The position numbers and the translations under genes are program-made. 64,000 nt of DNA from Oxalicibacterium faecigallinarum (GTDB taxonomy: Bacteria > Pseudomonadota > Gammaproteobacteria > Burkholderiales > Burkholderiaceae_D), in NCBI RefSeq assembly GCF_014635705.1, contig NZ_BMDI01000003.1:186001-250000 (forward strand), written 5' to 3'. Position 1 is the first letter of the stretch. Each line of letters begins with the position of its first letter. Positions 22,533 through 31,040 of this stretch are shown here, in pieces. The notes beneath the pieces were generated by a model. It worked only from the letters and a program-made list of their open reading frames with translations. It was not told the DNA's origin and did not search any database.

Positions 22533-22728
22533 GGGAGCCTCTATTCTGGTGAAAGCGTTGGATGCAGGAAAAGTCCATGCATGGATTCAGGCGCCCATGA
22601 TAGTTGAAGAAGGGCGATCTTGTATCATTTTGACTGCATTTTGTTAGCAGGAATCGTTCGTGTTTCGATTGCTTCAAGTAAGTAGGGATGCGGGCTGGCG
22701 CCCCTTCCTTGTCGAACTGACGTGCGAT

Positions 22729-22766
22729 AAAAAACGCGCCGAGGCACATGGCCGGAGCGCGTTTTT
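22729..22766 (-). terminator. Terminator of the hemP-bfd-tonB-exbBD operon
   Basis: AAAAACGCGC / GCGCGTTTTT arms around a 17-base loop, just after exbD. Confidence 0.7.
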
Positions 22767-22786
22767 GTCGGGCAGACTGAAAGGGA

Positions 22787-23197
22787 TTACTTCGGCGTTT
22801 CCGTCACAAAACCCATCTTGGTCAGACCGCCAGCCTGTGCTGCAGACATGACTTGCGCCACCTTTTCATACTGTGTTGTACGAGCGGCATGCAGGTGCAG
22901 TTCAGGTTGTGGTTCCGTTTTTGCGGCATCGGCGATGCGTGCTGCCAGATCCGCTTCATTGATGGAGTCACCGTTCCAGAATACGGTGCCTTCCGCATCA
23001 ATCGACAGGCTGATGGTCTCCGGCTTGACATCATTCGGCTGGCTGGCTGCGCGTGGCAGATCCAGTTTGACCGCATGATTCATCACAGGAATGGTGATGA
23101 TGAAGATGATCAGCAGCACCAGCATCACGTCGACCAGCGGCGTGGTGTTGATCTCGGGGTTGAAATCGTCCTCTTCGGACAGGGAGCCCATTGCCAT
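22787..23197 (-). CDS. exbD: Biopolymer transport protein ExbD
   Basis: 136 residues. A short cytoplasmic N-terminus (EEDDFNPEINTTPLVDVMLVLLIIFII) leads into one membrane helix holding the essential Asp of the proton channel (LVDVMLVLL). A periplasmic domain follows. With ExbB it converts the proton gradient into movement of TonB. The start codon overlaps the exbB stop by one base (TAATG) and a GGAGG ribosome binding site lies within the exbB end, so the two are translationally coupled. Confidence 0.95.
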   Translation of the reverse strand: MAMGSLSEEDDFNPEINTTPLVDVMLVLLIIFIITIPVMNHAVKLDLPRAASQPNDVKPETISLSIDAEGTVFWNGDSINEADLAARIADAAKTEPQPELHLHAARTTQYEKVAQVMSAAQAGGLTKMGFVTETPK

Positions 23198-23928
23198 TAT
23201 TTACCTCCGACTGCCACCAGCTTTTTTCCTGCACCATTTGGCGTACCGGCATCATTGGCACGTGCGCCGGTCACGAACAGGGCATGCAGATCAAAGCCGA
23301 ACTTGTTCATTTTTGCGATTAGCGATTTGTTGCCGCGAACCAGCGCGTTGTAGCCGAAGGTTGCAGGAATCGCGACCGCCAGACCGATGGCGGTCATGAT
23401 CAGTGCTTCACCAACCGGACCGGCAACTTTATCAATACTGGCTTGGCCGGAGGTGCCGATTGCCACGAGTGCATGGTAAATGCCCCAGACGGTACCGAAC
23501 AGGCCGACAAACGGTGCAGTTGAGCCTACCGATGCGAGCACCGCCATGCCAGCTTGCAGCTTGGCCGCAGATTCATCGATGCCTTGACGCAGCGACAGCG
23601 TGATCCAGTCACTGGTCGACAATTGATCGTGCAGATGGCCTTTGTGTGCTTCGTGGTGACGCATTGCCGTGGTGCCGGCTTCCGCGATTTCCGCAAACGG
23701 GTTGTTATGGCCGAGGGTTGCCTTGCCTTCTTCCAGGCTGGTCGCATCCCAGAATTCGTGACCGGCAGCATGCGCTGCGCGACGATACTGGAACAGCTGA
23801 ATGGCTTTGCTGATGATGACGTACCATGAGGCGATCGACATCACGACCAACAGCACGGCGACCGTCTTGATGATGATGTCGCCTTGAGCCCACAAACTCT
23901 CGAGACCATACGGATTAACTGCTTCCAT
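23197..23928 (-). CDS. exbB: MotA/TolQ/ExbB proton channel family protein ExbB
   Basis: 243 residues with three membrane helices. The family signature GSTAPFVGLFGTVWGIYHAL and the last-helix segment GLAVAIPATFGYNALVRGN are present. The N-terminus (MEAVNPYGLESLWAQGDIII) is short and periplasmic, as in ExbB of Burkholderiales. A GAAGGA ribosome binding site precedes the ATG. It lies 13 bp after tonB and overlaps exbD, forming a complete TonB energy module. Confidence 0.94.
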   Translation of the reverse strand: MEAVNPYGLESLWAQGDIIIKTVAVLLVVMSIASWYVIISKAIQLFQYRRAAHAAGHEFWDATSLEEGKATLGHNNPFAEIAEAGTTAMRHHEAHKGHLHDQLSTSDWITLSLRQGIDESAAKLQAGMAVLASVGSTAPFVGLFGTVWGIYHALVAIGTSGQASIDKVAGPVGEALIMTAIGLAVAIPATFGYNALVRGNKSLIAKMNKFGFDLHALFVTGARANDAGTPNGAGKKLVAVGGK

Positions 23929-23941
23929 GATTTTTCCTTCT

Positions 23942-24637
23942 TTATCTATTTAACGTGAAATTGATCGGTACGATGGCAAACGCAGGCGTCGGTCTGCCAT
24001 CCTCGATATAAGGTTTGAACAGGGCACGCATGACGGCGTCACGAGCCGCGTCATCCATCCGCAACGAGCCGGAAGATTTCTGAATCTCGATACGTTCTGC
24101 CTTGCCTTTTTCATTGATCAGCACGCGTAGCGTCACGGTACCTTCATTGCCCATCCGTGCGTCCAGTGGAGGATATACCGGACGCGGGGCATTAATGTAG
24201 GAAACACCGGAGATCGTCTTTGGCAATGCTGGCGCGGCTGGCGCAGCAGGGGCCGGCGGCGTGAAGACGGCCGGCGGTTCTTTCGATTCCTGTTGCGGCG
24301 CTTCTGGCGGGACTTCTTCAGTAATGGCTTTTTCTGCAGGCTTCTCGCTGATCACCGGACGTGGCTTTGGTTGCGCCACCGGTTTTTTCACGACAGGCAC
24401 GGTCTTTGGCGGAGCAGGCTGCGGTTTGGGTTCTGGCGGTGGTTCCAGTGTGACGAAGCTTGCAATGATTTCGCGCGGCAGGGTTTGTGCAACTTGATGA
24501 ACAAGACCGCCGCGTAGCGCGTAGAACAAGCCGACGTGCAAGGCGATAACAATTATGAGAGGAAGGTACCTTCTTAATTGCAGAGCGAGTTGTGGGTTTT
24601 GCGAAGGTGCTGACAACGACATTGGTAATGCATTCAT
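23942..24637 (-). CDS. tonB: Energy transducer TonB
   Basis: 231 residues from the ATG at 24637. The frame extends upstream over the end of bfd, so the shorter form is chosen. A single N-terminal anchor (RYLPLIIVIALHVGLFYAL) is followed by a long Pro/Lys/Glu-rich periplasm-spanning region (EPPPEPKPQPAPPK and more). The globular C-terminal TonB domain has PVYPPLDARMGNEGTVTLRV and SSGSLRMDDAARDAV. It transmits energy from ExbBD to outer-membrane siderophore or haem receptors. No TonB-dependent receptor is encoded in the window. Confidence 0.94.
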   Translation of the reverse strand: MNALPMSLSAPSQNPQLALQLRRYLPLIIVIALHVGLFYALRGGLVHQVAQTLPREIIASFVTLEPPPEPKPQPAPPKTVPVVKKPVAQPKPRPVISEKPAEKAITEEVPPEAPQQESKEPPAVFTPPAPAAPAAPALPKTISGVSYINAPRPVYPPLDARMGNEGTVTLRVLINEKGKAERIEIQKSSGSLRMDDAARDAVMRALFKPYIEDGRPTPAFAIVPINFTLNR

Positions 24638-24647
24638 AGAGTAGTGC

Positions 24648-24869
24648 TTATGCGGCCATTGCTTGTGTGTGGAACATGATCGGCTGCACAGCGTTTGGTT
24701 GCGCATTGGCCAGACATTCACGCAAAATGTTTTTTGCGCAGGAGTTGCATTTCCCGCAACACGTGCCGACTTCCAGCTGATCGCGTAATTCTGACATCCG
24801 TGTCAGTCCGCCATCAACCGCCTGCCGAATTTTCCTGTCCGAAACATTGCTGCAAACACAAACAATCAT
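24648..24869 (-). CDS. bfd: Bacterioferritin-associated ferredoxin Bfd
   Basis: 73 residues from the ATG at 24869 (MIVCVCSNVSDRKIRQAV). The four [2Fe-2S] ligands C4, C6, C38 and C41 fit the Bfd pattern. Additional cysteines at 37 and 44 are not ligands in known Bfd. Bfd reduces bacterioferritin's ferric core to release iron. It is placed inside the Fur-box-led iron operon, 10 bp before tonB, which fits induction under iron limitation. Confidence 0.93.
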   Translation of the reverse strand: MIVCVCSNVSDRKIRQAVDGGLTRMSELRDQLEVGTCCGKCNSCAKNILRECLANAQPNAVQPIMFHTQAMAA

Positions 24870-24934
24870 TCGATGCCTCTTGCCGTCTACGTTGTAGGTT
24901 AACAAAGCCAAAAAGGGTAGTTCTTTTTATGTGC

Positions 24935-24957
24935 GATGCCGGCTTAAGGCCGGCATC
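24935..24957. other. Palindromic hairpin between the 106-residue gene and bfd
   Basis: GATGCCGG / CCGGCATC with a 7-base CTTAAGG loop, and no T-tract on either strand. It may mark mRNA processing within the operon. Confidence 0.45.
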
Positions 24958-24986
24958 CGGGTATTCCTGTATTCATTCTGCTCGAT

Positions 24987-25307
24987 TCAGTTCATTCGAC
25001 TGCCTGCTACCAGGCGCGTCAGAATGCTGAACCTTTCCGGTGGCGGCATTGCACGTTCCACTACCGTCCCCCACTGTTCCGAAAGCTGCTGGCATGTCGC
25101 TCGCAGAACAGGTGCCAGATCTGGTAACTCCGCCAGCGCTTTCAAATGGCGCTCAATAACCGATGCCAGCTTGATACATGCTGCACTTTCCTGGTTGTTG
25201 GCTGTGTACTGCGACATCAGGTGCAGGACTGCCGAGACCAGCAACTCCGGTTGTGCCGAAGCCTTATTCGGTTCGCGCAATGCCTGGTAAGCCTTTTCGA
25301 TTGCCAT
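24987..25307 (-). CDS. Conserved-looking protein of unknown function in the hemP-tonB operon
   Basis: 106 residues from the ATG at 25307, preceded by a good AAGGAG ribosome binding site. I do not recognise the family. It looks wholly alpha-helical and cytoplasmic: no signal peptide or membrane helix, many Ala/Leu/Gln (EKAYQALREPNKASAQPELLVSAVLHLMSQY), and two Cys. Its place between hemP and bfd, all on the same strand below one Fur-box-like site, suggests a role in haem or iron handling. That is inference from position only. Confidence 0.65.
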   Translation of the reverse strand: MAIEKAYQALREPNKASAQPELLVSAVLHLMSQYTANNQESAACIKLASVIERHLKALAELPDLAPVLRATCQQLSEQWGTVVERAMPPPERFSILTRLVAGSRMN

Positions 25308-25392
25308 CAAACTCTCCTTGTAGGTTGGTCTGCTGGCTGGCGCAACAAGATGATTGTTGTGCAGGCTGGCTTGCAGGAATCGCGGATATTTC

Positions 25393-25590
25393 TTAAGCCG
25401 TCAAAATCAGTTTGTTCAATTGCGTCAGGCGAAGGCGATAGATGCGACCTTCATGGGCAATTTCCACTTCGCGCATTTGCTGAAACAAATCGCGACTGTT
25501 GATGCGCTCGATAGGTTTGTCTGCTGCCGTGCGTGCACGGGGTGCGGATAACCGGTTTTCCTGCATATTGCGTTGTGCCGTGATCGTCAT
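25393..25590 (-). CDS. hemP: Hemin uptake protein HemP
   Basis: 65 residues from the ATG at 25590, with an AAGAGGATATA ribosome binding region. It has the HemP C-terminal signature INSRDLFQQMREVEIAHEGR followed by IYRLRLTQLNKLILTA. HemP is a small protein associated with haem uptake loci; in Burkholderiales it has been linked to activation of haem receptor expression. It is the first gene after the Fur-box-like sequence and heads the iron operon. Confidence 0.88.
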   Translation of the reverse strand: MTITAQRNMQENRLSAPRARTAADKPIERINSRDLFQQMREVEIAHEGRIYRLRLTQLNKLILTA

Positions 25591-25605
25591 TATATCCTCT
25601 TTATT

Positions 25606-25626
25606 AAATGAGAACAATTCTTGTTT
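25606..25626 (-). promoter_or_regulatory. Fur-box-like operator upstream of hemP
   Basis: AAATGAGAACAATTCTTGTTT resembles the 7-1-7 Fur repeat TGATAAT-N-ATTATCA, with 10 of 14 arm positions matching. It lies 15-35 bp upstream of the hemP ATG, where Fur binding would block transcription. Confidence 0.55.
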
Positions 25627-25762
25627 AGATTATTGTCCAACTAAATGAGGAATGCAAGGATTTTTACGGATTTGTGGCCACTACTTAGTAAGAAAGTGTG
25701 AACAACATGGATCTGGCGCAACACCTTGCCAGTCAAGGCTCTCAAAGCGATGTCCAAAAGAA

Positions 25763-25787
25763 AAAACGCGCCAGTCTGGCGCGTTTT
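25763..25787. terminator. Bidirectional terminator after the glutamate-synthase-like gene
   Basis: AAAACGCGCCAG / TGGCGCGTTTT-type stem with a 2-base loop and A/T tracts on both sides. Confidence 0.75.
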
Positions 25788-25801
25788 GGAGCGGGTTGGG
25801 T

Positions 25802-27436
25802 TCAGTTCAGCGGGTTAAAGGAATGGGCCTGTGCGATCGGCCAGTAGCGCGCAAAGACTTCTGGCAGCGTGCTGGTGGAGCCTGCTTCGGCTTCACTTAA
25901 TAGCTGACCGGGCTCCAGATAAGGCAACAGCGCCGAGGCCAGTTTGACCTGATTGGCAGACACGCGACGCACAAGGTGATGCGGTTTCAAATCCGAGGGA
26001 TGGGTCAATCCTGCTGCGGCAATCAACTCAGCCAGCGCTTTCAGCGTGTTCTGATGGAAATTGGCAACGCGTTGTGCCTTGTCGGGCACGACCAGCGCGC
26101 GTTGTCGCAGCGTATCCTGTGTGGCGATGCCCGTCGGGCAGCGGTCGGTGTGGCAGCTTTGGGACTGAATACATCCCAGTGCAAACATAAAACCGCGCGC
26201 GGAGTTGCACCAGTCGGCACCGAGCGCAATCGTGCGCACGATATCGAAAGCACTGACAATCTTGCCAGAGGCGCCTAGCTTGATCTTGTCGCGCAATTTC
26301 GCGCCAACGAGGGTGTTATGCACAAGGAGCAAGGCTTCCTGCAGCGGCATGCCGACGTGGTCGGTAAACTCAACTGGCGCCGCGCCGGTCCCTCCTTCGC
26401 CGCCATCAATCACAATGAAGTCCGGCGTGATGCCGGTTTCCATCATCGCTTTGACGATGCCAAAAAATTCCCACGGATGGCCGATGGCAAGCTTGAAGCC
26501 AGTGGGCTTGCCGCCAGACAGCGTGCGCAATTGTTCGACAAACTGCAGCAAACCGATCGGGCTATCAAAAGCGGAATGGGACGAGGGCGAAATGCAGTCA
26601 ATACCTTCAGGAATGCCACGTGCTTCGGCAATCTCTTTGGTCACCTTGGCACCGGGCAGCATACCCCCATGGCCAGGCTTGGCGCCTTGCGAGAGTTTGA
26701 TCTCGATCATCTTCACTTGCGACAGCGTGGCATTGCGTGTGAATTGTTCTGGGGAAAAATTGCCTTTCTCATCGCGGCAACCAAAGTAGCCGGAACCGAT
26801 TTCCCAGACCAGATCGCCGCCCGGCTCTCCTGATTGTTCCGGGCGGTGATAGCGACTGATGCTGCCTTCGCCGGTATCGTGCATAAAGCGACCAATTTGC
26901 GCACCCTGGTTCAAGGCGCGAATGGCGTTGGCGGACAGTGAGCCAAAACTCATGGCCGAGATGTTGAATACGCTTGCGGAATACGGTTGGGCGCGATCAC
27001 CACCAATTGTGATCCGGAAATCGTGGGACCCTACCTTGCTCGGTTGAATCGAGTGGTTGATCCATTCGTAATCGCTTTGATAAACATCGTACTGGGTGCC
27101 GAAAGGACGCTTATCGATATCCTGCTTTGCGCGTTGATAGACCAGCGAACGCTGGTTGCGCGAGAACGGATGCGCGGCGGCATCTTCTTCCAGAAAATAC
27201 TGGCGAATTTCGGGACGGACCGATTCAAACAAGTAGCGGAAATGCGCGAGGATCGGATAATTGCGTAGCAGGGCATGATTCTTCTGACGCATGTCCATGA
27301 TGCCAAGCAAGGTCAGTGCGCCGGAAGCCAGAAGCAGCCACCAGCCGCTGTTAAATAGCAGGACACTGGCAAGGGACGCAACAAAAAGTACAACAGCAAT
27401 CGCCATCGCGACATAGCGTATGGGCAAAAAACGCAT
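25802..27436 (-). CDS. FMN-binding glutamate-synthase-family oxidoreductase with an N-terminal membrane anchor
   Basis: 544 residues from the ATG at 27436, chosen for its CAGGAG ribosome binding site. Two hydrophobic helices in the first 50 residues are followed by the alpha-barrel of the glutamate synthase large subunit. That barrel carries SAMSFGSLSANAIRALNQGA, KPGHGGMLPGAKVTKEIAEARG, the FMN-binding IDGGEGGTGAAP, and the Cys cluster CIQSQSCHTDRCPTGIATQ. The amidotransferase domain is missing, so it does not use glutamine in the usual way. Stand-alone members are common in proteobacteria, but their reaction is not settled. Confidence 0.85.
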   Translation of the reverse strand: MRFLPIRYVAMAIAVVLFVASLASVLLFNSGWWLLLASGALTLLGIMDMRQKNHALLRNYPILAHFRYLFESVRPEIRQYFLEEDAAAHPFSRNQRSLVYQRAKQDIDKRPFGTQYDVYQSDYEWINHSIQPSKVGSHDFRITIGGDRAQPYSASVFNISAMSFGSLSANAIRALNQGAQIGRFMHDTGEGSISRYHRPEQSGEPGGDLVWEIGSGYFGCRDEKGNFSPEQFTRNATLSQVKMIEIKLSQGAKPGHGGMLPGAKVTKEIAEARGIPEGIDCISPSSHSAFDSPIGLLQFVEQLRTLSGGKPTGFKLAIGHPWEFFGIVKAMMETGITPDFIVIDGGEGGTGAAPVEFTDHVGMPLQEALLLVHNTLVGAKLRDKIKLGASGKIVSAFDIVRTIALGADWCNSARGFMFALGCIQSQSCHTDRCPTGIATQDTLRQRALVVPDKAQRVANFHQNTLKALAELIAAAGLTHPSDLKPHHLVRRVSANQVKLASALLPYLEPGQLLSEAEAGSTSTLPEVFARYWPIAQAHSFNPLN

Positions 27437-27603
27437 CGCATCTCCTGAATTGCGCATCATCTGGGTGACGCTGGAAAGCGACAGTGTACAACGTTAAAAA
27501 AAATTGCCGCACCACAACTTCGTTCTGATCAGCGTATGCTTGTTCACAATCTGGTTCGGCACGCCACAAGTGCCGCGATCATTTCATTGGTGAGCAAAAG
27601 GCT

Positions 27604-28533
27604 ATGAAGATAGAAGCGGATAGTGCGGTGTACAAAACATTGCTGGAATCGACCAAGGCGATTCCATGGAAGCTCGACTGGCGAACCATGCAGTTTGCCT
27701 ACATCGGTCCGCAGATTGAAAGGGTGCTGGGCTGGTCTGTCGAGAGCTGGGTCAGCGTGCAGGATTGGGCCGAGCGAATTCATGAAGAAGATCGCGAACA
27801 AGTAGTCAATTTCTGTATTTCCCAATCCAAGGAAGGCGCGGATCATGAGGCGGATTACCGCGCCCTGACCAAAGATGGTGATTACGTCTGGATTCGCGAT
27901 GTGGTGCATGTCGTGCGCAACGATGCGGGCGAGGTCGAAGCGCTGATTGGCTTCATGTTTGATATCAGCGAGCGCAAAAAGACGGAAGCCAAGCTGATTG
28001 ATCTGCAGAAGGAGTTGGAGGCCTTATCGTTCAAGGACGGATTGACGGGTGTTGCCAATCGGCGCATGTTCGATTCGGTGATGGAGCTGGAGTGGAGCAA
28101 CGCACGTCGCAATAACCGGCCGCTTGCACTGATCATCATCGATATCGATTACTTCAAACAGTACAACGATTGCTATGGACATATTCAGGGCGATCAGTGT
28201 CTGCAACGTGTTGCCAAGACGTTGGCATCGGCGGCGACCCGGTCTCGCGACTTTTTTGCGCGCTTTGGCGGCGAAGAATTCATGCTGGTATTGCCGGAGA
28301 CCGATGAGGCATCCGCAGTCAAGGTGGCAGAGCGTTGTCGCAATCTGATCTTCAAGGAGCAAATTGCGCATGCGCAGTCTGCCGTGAGCCAGATTCTGAC
28401 GATCAGCATGGGTGTCGGTGCAATCATCCCGACGCATCAGGATTCGATTTCTTCATTCATCGACGCAGTGGATCGTCGCTTGTATGCAGCCAAGCAAAAA
28501 GGACGCAACTGCATTGCCAGCGACGGGCGATGA
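27604..28533 (+). CDS. PAS-GGDEF diguanylate cyclase
   Basis: 309 residues. An N-terminal PAS domain (about residues 15-135; WKLDWRTMQFAYIGPQIERVLGW ... VEALIGFMFDISERKK) is followed by a short linker helix and a GGDEF domain (about 145-309). The active motif is RFGGEEF and an inhibitory RxxD site (RSRD) stands five residues before it, so product feedback by cyclic di-GMP is expected. The substrate region FKDGLTGVANRR is intact. No membrane helix, so it is cytoplasmic. AAAAGG precedes the ATG. The signal sensed by PAS is unknown. Confidence 0.92.
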   Translation: MKIEADSAVYKTLLESTKAIPWKLDWRTMQFAYIGPQIERVLGWSVESWVSVQDWAERIHEEDREQVVNFCISQSKEGADHEADYRALTKDGDYVWIRDVVHVVRNDAGEVEALIGFMFDISERKKTEAKLIDLQKELEALSFKDGLTGVANRRMFDSVMELEWSNARRNNRPLALIIIDIDYFKQYNDCYGHIQGDQCLQRVAKTLASAATRSRDFFARFGGEEFMLVLPETDEASAVKVAERCRNLIFKEQIAHAQSAVSQILTISMGVGAIIPTHQDSISSFIDAVDRRLYAAKQKGRNCIASDGR

Positions 28534-28546
28534 GTGCTGCAATCAA

Positions 28547-28579
28547 AAAATAAAGCCGTCATCAGACGGCTTTATTTTT
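28547..28579. terminator. Bidirectional terminator between the GGDEF gene and mnmA
   Basis: AAAATAAAGCCGTC / GACGGCTTTATTTT, 14-bp arms with an ATCA loop. Confidence 0.85.
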
Positions 28580-28584
28580 GTGGA

Positions 28585-29703
28585 TCAGGCAATGGCGTTG
28601 CTGGTGTCGATAATCCCGCCGCCGAGGCAGACATCGCCCTGATACAGCACGGCAGACTGCCCTGGCGTCACAGCCCACTGCGGTGTCGAAAATGCGAGTG
28701 AAAAGCCGTCTGCACTGGTGTGCTGACGGCAATCAACATCTGCCTGGCGATAACGAGTCTTGGCAAACAGCGCTTCATCCGTCGGTGGGGTGCCGGCAAT
28801 CCAGCTCATCTGACCCGCATGCAGTTCGGACGACAGCAGCCATGGATGATCGTGTCCCTGCACAACATAGAGCGTGTTGTTGACCACATCCTTGCGTGCG
28901 ACATACCATGCATCACTGGTGCCATCTGCATTGCGGTGTGTCTTCATGCCGCCAATGCCGATACCCTTGCGCTGCCCCAGGGTATAAAAGCTCAGACCGA
29001 CGTGTTCGCCAACGACAGTGCCGTCCGGCGTTTTCATCGGGCCCGGCTGATAGGACAAGTAGCGATTCAGAAACTCGCGAAACGGGCGTTCGCCAATAAA
29101 GCAGATGCCGGTCGAATCTTTCTTGGTTGCATTCGGCAATTTGAGTTGCTCGGCGATCTTGCGAACCTCGGTCTTTTTGATTTCACCGAGCGGGAACAGT
29201 GTTTTTGCCAGTTGCGCTTGATTCAGGCGATGCAGGAAATAACTTTGATCCTTGCTGGCATCGACGGCCTTGAGCAATTGAACCTGACCGGCATCCGGAC
29301 CGCTGGTTACTTCACGGACGCGTGCGTAATGGCCGGTCGCGATGAGATCGGCGCCCAGCGAGACCGCATGATCCAGAAACGCCTTGAATTTGATTTCTGC
29401 ATTGCACAGCACATCGGGATTGGGCGTACGGCCGGCCTCGTACTCGCGCAGAAACTCGGCGAACACGCGATCTTTGTATTCGGCGGCGAAGTTGACCGCT
29501 TCGATGTCCACGCCGACCACATCGGCGACGCTGGCTGCATCAATCCAGTCCTGGCGCGTCGAGCAATACTCGGAATCGTCATCGTCTTCCCAGTTCTTCA
29601 TGAACAGGCCGATGACCTCATAACCTTGTTCCTTCAGCAGCCAGGCAGAAACAGACGAATCGACACCGCCGGACATGCCGATGACGACACGCTTCTTAGC
29701 CAT
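28585..29703 (-). CDS. mnmA: tRNA 2-thiouridine(34) synthase MnmA
   Basis: 372 residues from the ATG at 29703 ([17 protein letters not shown]). The PP-loop SGGVDSS occupies residues 11-17, and the two catalytic cysteines are C100 ([12 protein letters not shown]) and C201 ([11 protein letters not shown]). MnmA activates U34 of Lys, Glu and Gln tRNAs with ATP and inserts sulfur delivered by the Tus/IscS relay. The start overlaps the end of the Nudix gene by 8 bp, so the two are cotranscribed. Confidence 0.96.
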   Translation of the reverse strand: MAKKRVVIGMSGGVDSSVSAWLLKEQGYEVIGLFMKNWEDDDDSEYCSTRQDWIDAASVADVVGVDIEAVNFAAEYKDRVFAEFLREYEAGRTPNPDVLCNAEIKFKAFLDHAVSLGADLIATGHYARVREVTSGPDAGQVQLLKAVDASKDQSYFLHRLNQAQLAKTLFPLGEIKKTEVRKIAEQLKLPNATKKDSTGICFIGERPFREFLNRYLSYQPGPMKTPDGTVVGEHVGLSFYTLGQRKGIGIGGMKTHRNADGTSDAWYVARKDVVNNTLYVVQGHDHPWLLSSELHAGQMSWIAGTPPTDEALFAKTRYRQADVDCRQHTSADGFSLAFSTPQWAVTPGQSAVLYQGDVCLGGGIIDTSNAIA

Positions 29704-30193
29704 TGAGTGCCTCGTGCGGAACATCGTAGACGGAAGAGTGCGTAATCAGATAGGACAGGGGCATGCGCTTGCCGGCCAGATAGTCATCCACACGTTGCAT
29801 GACGGATGGGCTGCGATGCTTGTCCCGGCAAGCCATCATTTCGTCGTAGGTCATCCAGACCGCGCGCAGGATGCCCACATCCAGCGGTTGATCATGCTGG
29901 GCACCCACTTCACCGCAGAAGGTAAAGCTCAGATAGGTAATGTCCTTGCCGGTTCGGGCGGAAACGTAACGCGACATGTAAATGCCGATCAAGCCAGTCG
30001 GCGTGAACTCGTGCGCGGTTTCTTCCATTGCTTCGCGCGAGACGGCTTGCTCCAGCGATTCGCTCGGGTCCAGATGTCCGGCAGGCTGGTTGAATCGCAC
30101 GCCTTCACTGGTTTCTTCTTCAACCAGCAAAAAGCGGCCTTCACGTTCCATGACGGCGGCGACGGTAACGGATGGTTTCCAGATATCAGACAT
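29696..30193 (-). CDS. Nudix hydrolase (NudJ-like phosphatase)
   Basis: 165 residues. A complete Nudix box [25 protein letters not shown] supplies the Mg2+-binding REAMEE helix. Family members near mnmA in proteobacteria (NudJ type) hydrolyse nucleoside and thiamine-pyrimidine diphosphates. The start of mnmA lies inside its last codons (8-bp overlap). No strong ribosome binding site is visible before its own ATG. The substrate is inferred by synteny only. Confidence 0.85.
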   Translation of the reverse strand: MSDIWKPSVTVAAVMEREGRFLLVEEETSEGVRFNQPAGHLDPSESLEQAVSREAMEETAHEFTPTGLIGIYMSRYVSARTGKDITYLSFTFCGEVGAQHDQPLDVGILRAVWMTYDEMMACRDKHRSPSVMQRVDDYLAGKRMPLSYLITHSSVYDVPHEALNG

Positions 30194-30565
30194 ATTGGCT
30201 TTCGGAATAGCCCGCTATTCTAGCCTGCGCCAGCAAAAATTGCCGTTCCTGTGCGGTTTGTGGCAAGTTTTTCAAAAGAAATCGCATGTTTTTTTACGAA
30301 AAATTGCCTTAAATCCTTTGCTTGTCCGAGATTTGGTCGTATCCTTGCCGGTTCATTTCTTGGCGGTTCTTGACACGAAGCTTACAAAATCGCCAATTTG
30401 CGACATTGTGATGCGTGTTTTAATGGGCACTTGCACACCGATTTTGGCAACGTCGCGAAATGAAGTGCTGCGCTCTATAGAAGAGCGTGTGCCGCTAACC
30501 ATGAATTTGATTGCTCAGATGCCTGCAAATGGCTTCTGGCGAATTTTTAGCAAAACGGAATAACT
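30194..30565. other. 372-bp intergenic region before panD
   Basis: AT-rich, with no good gene. A 50-codon frame (30413-30565) running straight to the panD start has no ribosome binding site or recognisable sequence and is probably not coding. A TTGACA at 30373-30378 could be a -35, but no good -10 follows at the right distance. Confidence 0.4.
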
Positions 30566-30928
30566 ATGCAGCGCATCATGCTCAGAGCCAAGATTCACCG
30601 CGCAACGGTGACGCAGGCTGATCTGCATTATGAAGGTTCGTGCGGTATTGACGAAGACCTGCTGAACGCGGCCGATATCAAGGTCGGCGAGAAAATTGAG
30701 CTGTACAACGTCAACAATGGCGAGCGTTTCTCCACCTACGCCATCAAGGGCGCAAAGGGTACCGGCGAGATTTCCCTGAATGGCGCGGCTGCGCGGCGCG
30801 CACATCTGGGTGATTTGCTCATCATCTGTACATATGGACCGATGAGCGACGAGGAAATTGAAACCTACGAGCCCAAGATTGTTTTTGTTGATGAACATAA
30901 TCGCATTACGGGACTGAAGCAGCAGTAG
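30566..30928 (+). CDS. panD: Aspartate 1-decarboxylase PanD
   Basis: 120 residues. PanD makes beta-alanine for pantothenate and coenzyme A. The self-cleavage site G24-S25 (YEGSCGID), which generates the pyruvoyl cofactor, is exact, and K9 and the Y58-type region INGAA are present. The oxalate pathway consumes coenzyme A thioesters, but panD is an ordinary housekeeping gene and its position here may be chance. It is followed by a terminator. Confidence 0.95.
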   Translation: MQRIMLRAKIHRATVTQADLHYEGSCGIDEDLLNAADIKVGEKIELYNVNNGERFSTYAIKGAKGTGEISLNGAAARRAHLGDLLIICTYGPMSDEEIETYEPKIVFVDEHNRITGLKQQ

Positions 30929-30946
30929 TCAGTTGCAGCACCAGAC

Positions 30947-30986
30947 AAACCCGGTCGCGCTTCCTAGCAGCTAGAACCGGGTTTTT
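30947..30986 (+). terminator. Intrinsic terminator after panD
   Basis: AAACCCGGT / ACCGGGTTTTT arms around a 20-base loop. Confidence 0.65.
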
Positions 30987-31040
30987 ATGTATGTGCCGGT
31001 CGCGTCAGAAAAAGAATTTAAACAACTTAAGAGAGAAGTT

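Noticed and set aside
30413-30565. 50-codon frame just before panD
   Set aside because: No ribosome binding site and no recognisable sequence; it probably belongs to the panD leader.
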